Source: Gracilaria vermiculophylla
Lineage: Eukaryota; Rhodophyta; Florideophyceae; Gracilariales; Gracilariaceae
Assembly: GCA_019155205.2 (NCBI GenBank)
Contig: JAHNZQ020000308.1
Coordinates: 146,015-175,020, forward strand
Reading direction: 5' to 3'
DNA: 29,006 bases
Shown: positions 28,877-29,006 of the stretch, one piece after another
Position numbering within the stretch: position 1 is the first letter of the stretch
Layout: each line of letters starts with the position of its first letter
Notes under the pieces: generated by a model
Seen by the model: the letters and a program-made list of their open reading frames with translations, nothing else
The model's database searches: none
What the model was told of the DNA's origin: nothing
Program-made: the position numbers and the translations under genes

Positions 28877-29006
28877 CCATTGTTGGATGTTGACCTTGTA
28901 CTGTCACTGAAAACAAAAAGTGCTGCGGAGCATGGGCTGTTTTGGAGGGTGGTGCTGGAAAAGCGCATATGCGCCTGTGTGCAAACTCAACGTGAAACGG
29001 GCTTCT
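28877..29006. other. Right edge, probable upstream part of the Copia element
   Basis: 130 bp with no recognisable coding motif on either strand. By position it should belong to the gag-protease region of the Copia element, but decay or truncation prevents assignment. Confidence 0.3.

Noticed and set aside
1..29006. tRNA or rRNA genes
   Set aside because: I looked for cloverleaf patterns and GGTTCGANNCC-type B boxes and found only chance partial matches inside transposon coding DNA.

Overview
This window is nuclear DNA from a eukaryote, most likely a photosynthetic alga. A red alga is my best guess, without species assignment. Six complete protein genes in the centre each read as one uninterrupted exon starting at a good ATG. 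One encodes a plastid-type sensor kinase (CSK family), which points to a plastid-bearing host. Two degenerate LTR retrotransposons fill most of the right side.

Layout. 1-1900: ordinary-composition DNA with no gene I can support. 1900-15700: an extremely GC-rich, CpG-rich block full of simple repeats. It carries a DUF218/YdcF-like protein (+, 3111-4979), glutathione reductase (-, 5547-7124), a three-finger C2H2 zinc-finger protein (+, 8027-9196), glucose-6-phosphate isomerase (+, 10087-11856), V-ATPase subunit H (+, 12112-13731) and a chloroplast sensor kinase-like histidine kinase (-, 13787-15592). 15700-16300: AT-richer spacer. 16307-22830: a decayed Ty3/Gypsy chromovirus-type element on the minus strand, with two LTRs, PBS, PPT and a candidate target-site duplication; about 1 kb of unrelated DNA interrupts its integrase. 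22830-25475: AT-rich spacer with notable palindromes. 25475 to the right edge: the 3' part of a Ty1/Copia element on the minus strand. Its pol keeps one frame but has five stop codons, and it carries a Tudor-like domain after the integrase core.

How the genes relate. They are not an operon. The order is convergent (DUF218/GR), divergent (GR/zinc finger), tandem (zinc finger, GPI, V-ATPase H), then convergent with only 55 bp between stop codons (V-ATPase H/CSK). Functions are housekeeping (sugar phosphate metabolism, vacuolar acidification), redox (glutathione reductase, and CSK, whose known homologues sense plastid redox state) and transcription. The GR/zinc-finger intergenic region holds six CACGTG palindromes in about 115 bp, the clearest cis-regulatory signal here. 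The least understood gene is the DUF218 protein, which joins a transit-peptide-like N-terminus to a basic, NLS-like tail.

Coordinates of low-complexity features and TE edges were read by eye; no alignment or database search was possible.
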